In this document: in pieces, positions 23,287 through 34,382 of the stretch | Layout of the letters: each line of letters opens with the position of its first letter | How positions within the stretch are numbered: the stretch's first letter is position 1 | NCBI GenBank assembly: GCA_016858145.1 | Contig: JAEHOE010000014.1 | Coordinates: forward strand, 496,001 to 560,000 | Length of the DNA stretch: 64,000 bases | Source: Edaphochlamys debaryana | Lineage: Eukaryota; Chlorophyta; Chlorophyceae; Chlamydomonadales | Reading direction: 5' to 3' | Made by a program: the position numbers and the translations under genes | The notes under the pieces: generated by a model | The model's database searches: none | Told to the model about the DNA's origin: nothing | The model's input: only the letters and a program-made list of their open reading frames with translations

Positions 23287-25318
23287 CATACAGCCATGTG
23301 GCGCCCCCTGCCCTCGGCCTTGGTAGAATGATGAGGGGGGTTGGACGGGCCCGGCCCTAGCGACGTGGCGTGACGACCGAAAGTCAGGCACGTAGCGTGG
23401 GTGTCGGTGTGCAGGTGGCACACCCAGTAGGTGGCGCTCTCGCTCAACCCCTCCCCTTCTGGAGGCGGTTCCTGCTGTAACCATCGCATCCTTGGCCTTC
23501 ACGCGAGCTGGGCCAGCACGCTTCCTTGCAACTTTGAAGCGGGCGCGGGTTCTGCATCCTTCGCAGAGATGTTGTCTTCCTTTATTCGGGTTTGAAGGTT
23601 CAAATGTTGGTGCGGTCATAAACCAGGATGCCGATTGTAACGCCAAGAAGGACCAGCGCCCCCACCCGGCCTCGCCAGTCCTCCCACGCCCGGTGCCCCG
23701 GCCGGCCAAACAACGCATCAGGGCATCCCACCAACCATGGCTCTCACGCTCTCGCTCAGAGGCTACACTGCGCACGAGCCCCACCCAGCCAGGCATTGTC
23801 CCACTCTGTTCTTGTCGATGACAATATGTGGCACTTTCTGAATCTCTAGCATACTATGCGCCTCGTTGCCGGATCCCGCATCTCCGCGCCCTTTCCCCTC
23901 CTTCAACCCCAGCTCGACCCCACTCGTATGGGTCCGCCCCGTGTTACCATAGTTCACGAGGGTAGATGCCTGTTCGCGAATGTGGGCACAGCGGCGAAGT
24001 GTGAGGTTCGGGGGGGGGGGCTTGTTGCCTGCGGGGCGGCACGGGCTGGAGGGACACGTACAGTTACGGACCTCGGCCGACTGGGGAGCCCGACACGGCG
24101 ACAGGGCTGGGCGGGCCTGCTTGCCCTGCTTTGCTTTGCCTCCCCTGTTAGTAGCGGGCGTCACTACCAGGCGGGTTACCGGTGCCGTAGCCAACCGGAT
24201 TGCGCAGTCCGACATGCCCTGGGCAGCAGGCGACTGGTTCCCCGGGCCGTGCCCTTGCGCACTCGCTTGCCTGGCACCCCTGTTCTTAGCCCTAAGGGGA
24301 GCCAAGGACGCCAGGAAACAGTGATCACGGGGCACACAGCCCAGCCACGGCACGAGGGGGAGAGGGTAGAAGAGAGAAGGACCGATGCCGCGCCCAGAAG
24401 TCAGCAACCACGCCCGGACCCGCGCCAAGGCAGTCCTCGGTGTTTACAATGAAGGACCCCCCTGGGGTCACAGCGCTGAACGCTGGGGCCAAGCGACCCA
24501 CCTCACGGGCTTGCCCCCTGCAAGCCAGAACGCAAGTCCCTGTCATAAGGCAGCCGGGGCGACCGGCCCCTCTTCATGCAGCCAGGCGAGTTCCCGATGG
24601 GCCCGACCCTCCTTTCCCCCCACCCTCGTTTACACCTTTCAAGCGCACACCCAGCAAGCGCCTCCAGTACGTGTGCACCTACCGTAATTCATCACTTGTA
24701 ATTCAGCCGCCCTCGCCCAGCCTCTCAGCAGCCCGCGAGCGCAGTTGGCCCTGGGCCCAACACTCAGCACACTGTCGGCTGACCCCTCAACACCCGCACG
24801 CGCCCTGACCCCTCAACACCCGCACGCGCCCTGACGCCACCCCCGCTCGCCTCCCCTCGCCGACGGCAGCACACCCAGCTCGCATCCCCAACGGCATCCT
24901 TTTGGCCCACGGCCCGTACGGGAGTTCACGGCTGTCCCAGGCACGTGTAACAACAACAACGGCTCCCTGCCGGCCAGCTCCCAACTCCCTGCACGGCGCG
25001 AAGGAGGCGGCGCAGCCGTACAACCGTCCGTTGGGCATGTGACCGTTAGGCAGGCAGCTGCGCAGTTAGTTGGACCGATGGTCGTACAGACACTCACTGT
25101 CCCAGAACGCTCCACTATTTTCCCCCCTTTACCACTACCACCGCCGTGTGGTGCCGGAGAGGCGATGAGGGTGCAGGGTTGCAAACCCGTGAACGTCGCT
25201 TAACAGATGCGTCTGCGACGAGCTCTTACGGCAGCATGCACCCCCCGATAGGGGGGCCACCAATTTGCGTGCCTCAGCTGGAGACCCCTTACCCTCCGCC
25301 CCGCAATCCAACACACAG

Positions 25319-25673
25319 ACGTGCTACAACTGCGGGCACCAGGACATGGTGCTGAGGAACGGACTGGCGGGCCTGCGGACGGGCCAGCGGGCCTGGTCGG
25401 TGAAAGACTGCAACAGTTGCTTCACAACCTGGGTAGGCGGGGGTGGGTGGGTGGGTGGGTGGGTGGATGACGGTCCATTGGGGCTTGGTGGAGTTGGTGT
25501 GCGGAGGGCTGCTTGCGTGGACTTGGCTTGACTAAACCGCACCCCTTCCAACGTCCCCTCAGAACCGCGACGTCTGTGCTGCCAACGTGATCCGCATTCT
25601 CCTCCTGCTGAAGCTGCTGTGCTTCAGCCGGCCGGCCACGCTGGAGCGGCCGTCGGCCGTGGACCCGGGCTGA
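25319..25673 (+). CDS. Fanzor/TnpB-family nuclease, C-terminal exons only
   Basis: Two exons (25319-25432 and 25563-25673) join in phase across a GTAGGC...CTCAG intron and encode about 74 residues to a TGA. The product carries a zinc ribbon, CYNC and CNSC separated by 26 residues, followed at once by FTTWNRDVCAANVI. A CxxC...CxxC...WNRDV-AA-N order is the C-terminal zinc finger and RuvC-III motif (catalytic Asp in NRD) of eukaryotic Fanzor proteins, relatives of TnpB RNA-guided nucleases. SNTQTC before the first CxxC resembles the TSKTC stretch of the family. No upstream RuvC-I or RuvC-II region was found in 22.7-25.3 kb, so this may be a 5'-truncated transposon remnant, or earlier exons may be too diverged to see. 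A hairpin element lies about 255 bases downstream. Confidence 0.6.
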
Positions 25674-25929
25674 GGGTCCAAACAAAGAGCAGCGGCGGCG
25701 GAGGGGGACATGTAGCGGGTGGCGTGTGGGCAGTAGCGGATTGGAGACGGACATCTACTCTTTCTATCTTCTGGAGGGTGCACGTCATTGTGCACCCAAC
25801 CCAACCGGCCAAGTCCGGCATTGCGGGGTTGCGAAGGCCCCTAAGCCCTAACTTATGGCGGCGTTCCGGCGCTGTGGGGCGTAGTGCTTGATTGCGCGGC
25901 CCCAGTGCTGCCCGGCCTCGCGGGGTTTG

Positions 25930-25979
25930 GGGCTCAGCCCTTTTCCCTGTCCTGATGAGGACAGACACCCTTGTTTAAG
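25930..25979 (+). repeat. Hairpin element copy 3
   Basis: GGCTCAGCCCTTTTCC is followed by a 7-bp stem CTGTCCT/AGGACAG with loop GATG, then CCCTTGTT. Flanks match copies 1 and 2 but the stem sequence differs while pairing is kept. Confidence 0.7.
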
Positions 25980-26532
25980 GGGGGGTGGAGGGGGAGTGGT
26001 ACAGCAAGAATGGGGTTAAGAAGTACGGCATGAACGAAGCGAAGGCTGGGGGTCGTGATGGTGGCGGAATGCCCTCCCCATGTGCACCTCATCATCGGCG
26101 TATCGCCGCCAGGGGGGGGGGGGGGCGGACGGCTGGAGGAGTGTATAGAATTCGTGGGGTACCTAAGACAGAGCGGGCAGGCACATGCGCCAGGCCTGCG
26201 TGCGTGCGTGGTAACGGGCTGACTGCCGCCAGGGGGGAGGGCACGGGAACTTGGGGGGAGGGAAAGGGGGAAGGGAGAGGGGGGAAGGAGAGCGGGGAAA
26301 GGGGGGCAATACCGGCACGCCGCGGGGCTCCAGGCAGAGGACACCGGCACGCGACTCTCGAGGAACGAGCCCGCTTGTGGGCGGTTCGAGGGTTCAGGCG
26401 TTGGAGGGGCGGCCGTTGGAGGGGAGTCCACGGCGCACTCAACCTGCGGGCTGTTGCCGGCGCGCTCCAGCTGAGCCAGCAAGCTTCCCGCCTCCACGCA
26501 TCACCTGCTCCCTCCTTGTAATAGTTTTGCCC

Positions 26533-27010
26533 CTAAAACCGCGTGCACACTCGACGTGGCACGCGCCGCAAGGCATGATGCGTGGCGCCTGCAGCGGCTT
26601 CCCCGGCCTCCACCGCAACTCAAGGTCGTGTGCCACGGCATACCCGCGACCTGCGTCCGCAAAACCCGGGGATTTGGCAGATCCTGCGGGCGCAAGTATC
26701 AGCGGCGGAGATATTGTTCGGTGGGGCGGGGGGGCGGCGGGAAACAGCCAAACCCACACGCAGGTCCTCGCTGCCGCAGTCGGGCTCCACCTCAGCCAGC
26801 TGTATTCAAGAACAACATCCTGCATCGCGGCCCATTTGCCTGCTAAAACCATCGAGCGGCAGCGTGCAAGCACTCGACATGGCATGCGCCGCAAGGCATT
26901 CGCGGCCCTGCAGGTGCCCAGGCCTCCACCGCCGCGCCAGGGCCGTGTGTTCTGTCATATAACGCGACTTGCGACTGCTAAAACAGGGATTCCGGTATCG
27001 CGTATCGCCG
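26533..27010. repeat. Imperfect tandem duplication, period about 315 bp
   Basis: Blocks at 26533-26700 and 26847-27010 share GCCGCAAGGCAT, CAGGCCTCCACCGC-like and CGCGACTTGCG-like segments in the same order. Confidence 0.65.
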
Positions 27011-27357
27011 ATTGCTGCATGACTCCGCGATAATATCGGGGGATAAATATCTCTTACAGCGACCAGGAGATACCCGGCCGCTCGCCGCCTTGCCCGCTTA
27101 ACCCGAGCTTTATCACATCGAATACAATACTGAAACAAGCATAGCGACTAGTCACCGACCGCGTCTTGACCGCCTTGCATACGCTGACCGTTACGGCCGA
27201 GCTGCTCGTTCAAGGCAGCACGCAGGCTCAGCAGTCGCCGTATGTGCGCCGAGAGACGCTAAGCCGCACCACAGCGGCGTGCGCCCGGCGCAGGACTTCC
27301 AAGCATCCTCGCGGGGCCCGACCTTGCCCACGGCACCTTGCAGCCGCAGAGCTACCA

Positions 27358-28837
27358 ATGCCGCCTCTGCCCCTTATGACACCGTGCGCTATCGCTGGGA
27401 ACGTCGACGTGGGCTACGAGCGAGGGTGTCCTCTCGGCGTCCAGCCCAGCACAACCGCTCGCGGCACAGCCCCTCTCTCCACCAGCGTCGTCGACCTGCC
27501 ATCGTCCATATTAGAGTTGATACTTGCGCATTCGGGCAACGCGGCAGCTGCATGCGCGTGCCGCAGCTTGAACGATTCGCTGCGCGACGCCCTGGCGTCG
27601 CCCGAGCTCGCGGCCCGCTTCTTGATGGCGCGTTTTGGTGAGTAGGGGAGAGACTTGCGTACACAGGTTCAGCGCGGCAAGCGTCGTCCGCGTGTCAGCC
27701 CGCGCGGTCCATCGCAAACCCTCGTCGAATCCCAGGAACTTCCCCGACTTTTGAGCGCCGCACAAAAATATCACGGGCGTAGCTGCTCGGACCATTATGC
27801 TACCCGAAGCCATCGCGCCGCGCGCATCCTTGCGTATGCCGCGTAACGCACGGAAGCCCTTGAGCTACGCGCCCAGCCTGACCTCCTGCTCGGCACCTCC
27901 CCCCAGGTCCTGACACGGCGCTCTTCCACGTGTACGGAAGCCCCCACTTCCGCTCACGCCTCCTCGCGTCGGTCTCCTCCGGGCCTCGGCGGGAGCTCGT
28001 GACGGACACGGTGGTCCGCCGGTTGCTGCGGCTGGGCGCCTCGCCGCGCGTTCAGGTGCGCCGGGGTTACACCAAGGCCGCAAATGGAGTAACCCGACAA
28101 AAATATCCAGCGATTCATATTCAGCAGCTGTTTTTCGCCTCAACCCAGCCCAACCCCCCTCAATCCCCCCTCCCCACCCCCAGGCCCGCTTCCTGCTCGC
28201 CGCCGCCTCGGGCGCGGGCGACACACGGGTGGTTCGTACGCTCCTCCGCGCTGGGGTGGACGCGGCGGCGTGCGGCGGTCGTGCGCTGGTGGCGGCCTCC
28301 TCCTCGGGGCAGCTGGGCCCCATGGAGGCGCTCATGGCGGCGGGCGTGAGCGCGAGGGCGGAGAACGGCATGCCCCTGCGCGCCGCCGCCAGGGAGGGGC
28401 AGCTGGCGGCGGCGCGGCTGCTGCTCAGCCGCGGGGCGGACCCGCGCGCCGCCGGCGGCGGCGCGCTGGCGGAGGCGTGCTCCCGGGGCCACCTGCCGCT
28501 GGTGCTGGAGCTGCTGGCGGCGGGGGCGGACCCGCGCGCCGACGCCAGCCGAGCGCTGGTGGAGGCGGCGGCGGCGGGGCACGCGGCGTGCGTGCTGGAG
28601 CTGCTTAAGGCCGGGGCGCAGGTGGGGGCGCGCAAGGGCGCGGCGGCGCAGAAGGCGGCGGAGGCGGGGCACAACGGCGTGCTGTCGCTGCTGCGCGCTG
28701 GGGCCCTGCCGCCGCCGCCGCCGCTGCCGCTGCTTCCGGTGCCGTCGGCGATCATGGTGGCTGGCTGCGCGGTTGGCGCTGGGCGGGCTGACGTGGCGCC
28801 ACTGCTCCCCGCTTGCCTCGGCGGCACCGCGTGCTGA
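27358..28837 (+). CDS. F-box-like/ankyrin-repeat protein (copy 1)
   Basis: Three exons (27358-27637, 27907-28055, 28184-28837; intron phases 1 and 0) give 360 residues. The N-terminal part has an F-box-like helix pattern beginning DLPSSILELILAH, which in that family binds Skp1 in SCF ubiquitin ligases. Exons 2-3 encode a run of ankyrin units with GADPRA, AAREGQLAAARLLLSRG and similar helices, a substrate-binding type surface. The start is the first ATG in the open frame, but the frame extends upstream, so a further exon is possible. The same three-exon architecture and phases occur in the inverted paralogue at 41989-43666. The first 430 or so bases of exon 3 are almost identical between the two while exons 1 and 2 have diverged. 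The nearest TGTAA is at 30321. Confidence 0.8.
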
Positions 28838-30776
28838 GCGGGGCTCCTTGTGTGTGCGGGGAGGCTTGGTAGGGTAGGGTAGAGAAGAACCGCTAGAATA
28901 AATCAAGTACAGAAACTGCCTGCGGATTGCGCCGGTCCACGGGTGCTGGCGGTCCGTCGGGTCATGACTGGCTGAAATGACATGGAATGAACGACAAACT
29001 GAGAGAGAGAAAGCGCGTCTGAGTAAACACGAGAGCACCATCAGTCAGGGGGCATGCGCCAAGATCTTAGCCTCTGCACGAGCGCCGTGACACCGTGTTT
29101 CCAAGCGTCCTCAGTACTTCGCGTCGACAGGCCTGGCATGAATGCGTGGTTAGGCTGAGAGCTTCTGGTTTGGTAGGGTTTGTTGTGGTTTGGAGTTTGG
29201 AGTTTCGGTACTGCTAGGATCGATACATAGCTCGGTAGCCTGGCCTGTCGGTCGGTATCTGAGCAGTACTGAGGGCAGCCCTGAAACGGCGCCGTTTTGT
29301 TACGTGGCTGGTTGTTTGGTGGTTGGTTCGTTGTAGGAGCGTGGGAGAAAGAGAAGCGGGCCCCAAGCGTGCTCGCTGCGCCGATGTCCCTGGAGGCTCT
29401 GCTGTGGACTCGGGACTCGGGCCCGGCATAATCAGCTTTGCAGTGTAGGAGGCCCGCTTGCGCGGTGTCTTGTAGTGGGTGTGCAGCCCTCTGCTCTGTG
29501 GCGGCGGTGATGGTAGCTGTGATGGTAGGGAGCATTTCGGAGCTGCCCCTGCAACGTGCGAGGCCGGGCCGGGGCCTCGAGTCTGGGCATGATGCCGCGG
29601 GCTCTGCCCGAGGGAAGGCGGGATGTGTCGATGTTCGTTTTAGCCAGACCGGCACGGGGTTATGATGGGTATCCTTTGGTTATGTTCGTCGTTATAACGC
29701 CCCTGCTTGCTTTGCATGCTTGCTGTTTGGTTGGTGGTCGAGTGCCTTGCCCCTTGACCCTTGGTCACCGCGGACGGTGTTTGAGCCCGCTTGAGGGAGG
29801 GTGTGCAAAGGTGTGTTGCTTCAATGATTTCTTTTGCGCTTCTCCGGCACGACGGCGACAGGCTCTCTCGCGGGGCTGTGAGCCGCGTGGACGGGGAACG
29901 CGATATGGCGGGCTCGGAGTACTGGAGGCCTAAATGGCAGAAGCCGAGAACAGAGGGTGTCGTGTCGGAGCAGGCGGATGGTGTACGTACGGGGTGCCGT
30001 AGCGGTAGCAGTAGTGCTGATTGCCGTACGTGTAGTACCGGGATATGGAAGACCCACATGCGTGGGATGGGCATTGCGTGCAGCTATGAGCGCGTGCGGA
30101 CGGTGTGCGGACGGCGGTTCTGTGCGGTGGTTTCATTCGTTTGGTTGTTCGGGTGTGATGGTTCCGAGAGGCCAGGGGACCGGAGGCGACAATGCGCGCC
30201 GCCCTTGAGTAGAGTGCGGATGGTTGGGTGGAGGGCATGGGTGGGGCAGCACTGCTGCTGCGGTGGCTGGGGGCTCGGGGGAGCGGGGCAGGAGGCCACT
30301 GGGGCGGGAAGCATGTGCCCTGTAACGGCAGGCATGGCGGAGAGAACGAGCCCTAATGTACAGTCCCTAGCTGCCCTTTCCGCCGATCAGAGGTTACGCG
30401 GGTTACTGCTATTCTAGTGCAGTTACCGCTGCTCAGCCGCTTCCCAGGAATCCCAGCTGCTCAGCCGCTCTTGCCCGCCTCTTGCGTGTGCTGTCTGAGG
30501 GTCAGATAGCGCTGCCAAGCACCCTACACGGGGGCCAAGCCCATCGACTTCGGACAGTCGGGCGTGACAGCCAGGACGGAGGTGCACGCAGGTGCACAGA
30601 CAACAGGCTCGTGCAGTTCCGGAACTTCCCTAGCGTCGTGATTACTGCGGCTGGGCATTGGGCAAGCCGCTGCCCTGGTTCGCCACTATCTTGCCCCCAC
30701 TTCCGCCACCCCCCCACCCCCCCACCGCACCCCCATCACCTCGCCCCCACACATCACCCCGCCCCCCATGCCCCCC
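28838..30776. other. Interval between convergent genes
   Basis: It is less GC-rich and more T-rich on the plus strand than its surroundings. It probably holds the long 3' UTR of the ankyrin gene (TGTAA at 30321) and the 3' UTR of the minus-strand membrane protein. No coding exon is supported. Confidence 0.4.
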
Positions 30777-33700
30777 TCACCCGCCCCGCTTCTCCACCGC
30801 CTGGAGCCGCACCTCCACCTCCACCTCGCCCCCCATCAGCCCCGCGTTGGCGTCCAGCTGTACCCAGTCCCCCGTCACCGCCCGAACAGCCACAGGCCCC
30901 CACGAGTCCGCCCCCGGCAGCGCCGCCGCCGCCGCGCCGCCGACGTCCGTCGCGCCCAGCCCGCCGCCCGACAGCCGGTTGGATCCCAGTTCCGTCACCA
31001 GCTTGCCCACGGGGAAGAAGAACACGTCACCCGGCCGGATCTCGATCCGCTGGCCCGGCGTGGATCCAGCCAGCTTCCGTACCATGTCGTCCAAGGGCTG
31101 CCACCAGACCAGGCCCGGGTTCCGGAACGGGGCAACGGCCGTGCCCCAACCCCAGCCCTGCGCGTCGCCCGCATCTCCCGCATCCCCAGCGGATCCAGAT
31201 CCAGTGGATCCGGGGGCGCCGCTCTTGACGTACAGAAGCGCCACGTCAGGGTTGGGCCCCGGTGCGGTGGCGAGTACGGCAGTACGGCTCTGCCCCGTCA
31301 GCATGCCCCGGAGCAGTCCGGAGGCGGAGAGCAGCTCGGCCAGGGGGCGGAAGCGCGCCTGGGGGGGAGGGGGGGGAGGGGGGAGGGGGTGTGTTGAGAT
31401 GCTCGGGTGAATGCGCGATAACCAGGTGCCAGTGTGTGTGGGGTGGGGAGGCGGTTTGATGGAGCGTGTAGGGGGGGGGGAGGGAAAGGGGCATTGAGCA
31501 GGCGGGGGTTGACGGGTTGGTTGGGTGGCGGCGCACGTTGTGGGCCCGTACCTCCACCCTACCGCTGGCTCACGGCCGGCCTTACCACCCAGGCCCCACC
31601 CAGGCCCCACCCAGGCCCCACCCAGGCCCCGTCGCGCACCTGCGGGTCCACCGTGGCCGCCGTACTCCCCGCCACGCGCGCGTCCGTGCTGGACGACACT
31701 CCCAACAGCCCCTCCCCGACTTCCTCCTCGTCCAGGCTCTCCACCGGCGCCCCCACCACCGCCGCCAGCGGCCGGTGCCCCACGGTCGTGTCCACCAGGG
31801 TACCCGACAGCGGCAGGCGCAGCACCAGGTGGAAGGTCGCGACGTCGCCGTCGTCGGCGCGGACCGCCGTCAAGCGCGGGCTGGCGGCGGCCGCCAGCGC
31901 CGCCAGGGCCAGGCCGGCGGCTAGCGCCGCCGCCGCGGCGGCGCGCGCCGCCAGCGGCAGCGCCGGCGTCGCGGCGGCGAGGAAGGCGGCGTCGGCCAGG
32001 GCGGTCGGCGCCGCCAGGCGGGTCGCGTCGGCGCCGTTGGCGGCGAGGAGGCGGCGGGTGCGTGGGAGCAGCAGCGGGATGAGGGAGGCGGCGAAGCAGG
32101 CGGCGGCGGTGGCGGCGGCGGCGGTGGCGGAGGTGGTGGCGGCGGCCGCGAAGGCGGGGGCGGGGGCGGGCAGGAGCGCGCTGGCGGCGGCCAGCAGTGC
32201 CGCCAGGCGGAGGGCGACCATGGAGTAGGCCCAGGCCCTGGGGTGGGATGGGCGGGTGGGGGGAGCCGGTGGGTAGGTTGGGGGCTCAGAGAATGACGTA
32301 CCCAGGTAGGCAACCAGCATGCTGAGAGGCGCTCAGGAGGTGCCCAATTTCATACAGGCGTATGACCCCGCCATGCCTGCCTCGCCACCGCAGCCCTCTC
32401 CCCCGCCTTCCCTGCCAACGGCACCCTTGACTGCCCCGAGCCCCACCCGCGCCCCCGTGGCAATTCCAACCCCGACCCCCGACTCACAAGTCGCTCAGCC
32501 CGAAGCCCTCCGACAGGAGCCGCTTCACCGCCGCAGCCAGGGCCTGGGCTGGGCCCGGGGCCGCCTCCGAGGCCGCGGCGGCGGCGGCGGCGGGGGCCTC
32601 TGAGGCTGGCGCCTCGGCTGCGGCCACCGCGGCCGCTACCCGCCCCTCCGCAGCCGAATGGGGGGTCCTGTGGTTGGTTGGGGTGGTGACGGATCGTGAG
32701 TTCGGTTAGGCTTAGCGGAGGCGGGGTGGGTGGAGGCGGGGCCACCTTGGCCGATTCGGGTCGGTAAGTGTCAGTACGCGCTCGAGAGCTATTGAGCTTG
32801 CCCCAGTGCTCCCGACGCCATGGCCCCCCTTCCCTGAAAGGGGCGCGCACTGCACCGCAGGCTGGGCGCCCATGCAGCCGCCAGACCCGCACAACCCTTA
32901 ACCCCCGCCCTCATATACAACTCAATTGCATGTCCCCATGTTCAGGGGTCCCCCCTCCCTCTACATCAATCCACGCATGCCCGCACAATACGGTAGTGCC
33001 GTACGCGCCGCTCCCGTACTCCCGTACCTGAGCGCCCACAGCTGCGCCGCCATCCACGTGCGCGCCTGCCACAGCGCCGCCGCCAGCCCGACGGCCAGCG
33101 CGGCGGCCGCCGCCAACGGAACCGCCCAACCGCCAACCGCCAGCTCGATCCAGTCAGCAACCGCCTCCGGGAAGCCCACGCGGAGCAGCGCCAGAGGGTG
33201 CACGCCCTGTGGTGAGGGGGCACACGCACCGATACAGATCCGGGGGTTGCCAATGTGTGATGACGGGCGGTCGCATCCCCCTCGAGACCGGCCGCGGGTA
33301 CCCTGATCGCCTCCCGCCGTTCAGCCACAGAGGACATGGAGCAAAAGAAGAAGGCGAGGCTGGCTCTTCTGACTGCAGCTCACACCACCGTGGACGGTAC
33401 CGTCCCGGCCGCCTGCCGCAACAGTGCCGGTGCTGCACCATTTTGGCATCCCGCCCCATCACCCCCGACGCACCAGCAGCGTCAGCCCGGCGGTAACCGC
33501 CGCCGACGCCACCTGTACTACAGGCAGCCCGTCAACCGCCGCCGCCACGGCCCGGTCCAGGCCGCCCAGCCGCCCCTCGGCCCACTGCGCCGCCCCCTCT
33601 ATGGGGTTGAGCGCCAGGCGGCGCCCCAGCAGCTGCGGCGCGCCGGGCGCGTACTGCTGGTTGCCCGCGGTAGCTGGTCGGAAGGTGGGATCCGTGACGA

Positions 33701-33992
33701 TTGCTCGGAAGGAGGTGTAGCTGGGAGCGGAGACGCCGCCGGGGAGGGGGAGCGAGGGCAGGGGCTGCGCCGAGGCCTGGTGGGGGAGGGAGGGGTGAGG
33801 TCGGGGTGGGGAAAAGGGAATGTGGTGGGTGAGGGAGCGGGGCCGAGGCCCAACCCAGATCGGCGAGGCTGTAGGGTGCGGAGAGGCGAGGCTGGTGCGA
33901 GCAGAGCGCGGTCGCGGAATGCTCACCCGGACAGCCATCGCCGAGCGCCGGCCCGCCACTGGCCGGCTCGCCAGCCCGCGTCTGAGCATCAT
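30777..33992 (-). CDS. Predicted multi-pass membrane protein, unknown function
   Basis: Six exons give 635 residues: 33927-33992, 33474-33776, 33028-33206, 32488-32667, 31640-32237, 30777-31358, all joining in phase. The start (MMLRRGLASRPVAGRRSAM) is Arg/Ser-rich without acids and could be an organelle transit peptide. Hydrophobic segments lie near VVQVASAAVTAGLTLL, WAVPLAAAAALAVGLAAAL, and two long Ala/Leu stretches within exon 5. An Ala/Glu-rich linker is in exon 4. The C-terminal half looks soluble and beta-rich, with FHLVLRLPLSGTLVDTT and ALLYVKSG, then a conserved-looking WWQPLDDMVRKLAG and IRPGDVFFFPVGKLV. I do not recognise the family. It shares a short divergent upstream region with the carrier gene. 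A four-copy short repeat follows the exon 5 donor. Confidence 0.75.
31590..31633. repeat. About 12-base tandem repeat by exon 5 donor
   Basis: Four copies of CCCAGGCCCCAC lie just inside the intron after exon 5 of the membrane-protein gene. Confidence 0.9.
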
Positions 33993-34382
33993 TGTGGGCG
34001 GCAACGTAGGGAGAGCACTCTGATCTACCAGCCTTTGAGTATTTTTATTGCGTCGCCATGCCGGGTCGAGCTGAAGGTGCAAGCGGTGCGGCGGCAGGTT
34101 CAATTGCTATGCTTGCACTTGACTGATATTGCTGAAGAAGGCACGCTTGCACGGACTCCACAGCACGCGACCCTGATGGACACTTGCATGGGCCTGCCGC
34201 GCCCGCTGCAGAGCTGGGTTGGGCCTTCGCAATGCAATTGCGATTAACAGGGCTGTTTTTACCACTTGCAACCTGCTCTGTAACCTTGACGCCTACGCCC
34301 ATCGCGGATGGCCCCGGTCGCTAGCTGTCCTTACCGCCGCTGCCGCGACAAGTAGACGCTTTCAACATACAACCTTGCCACG
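33993..34382. promoter_or_regulatory. Short divergent promoter region
   Basis: 390 bases separate the start codons of the minus-strand membrane protein and the plus-strand carrier, so both promoters must lie here or overlap the first exons. No TATA-like core element stands out. Confidence 0.5.

Larger units (their letters stand above)
22668..25318. other. Gene-poor interval upstream of the Fanzor-like exons
   Basis: No complete gene is supported. Two hairpin elements lie at 23178 and 23236. More exons of the Fanzor-like gene may lie here but no RuvC-I or RuvC-II motif was found. Confidence 0.4.
25674..27357. other. Interval between the Fanzor remnant and the F-box/ankyrin gene
   Basis: It contains hairpin element copy 3, a G-run at 26110-26127, TGTAA at 26517 and a degenerate duplication at 26533-27010. 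No gene is supported. Confidence 0.45.

Noticed and set aside
25945..25965. Hammerhead ribozyme core (CTGATGAG)
   Set aside because: The required GAAA strand and three-stem layout are missing; the match is the loop of hairpin copy 3.
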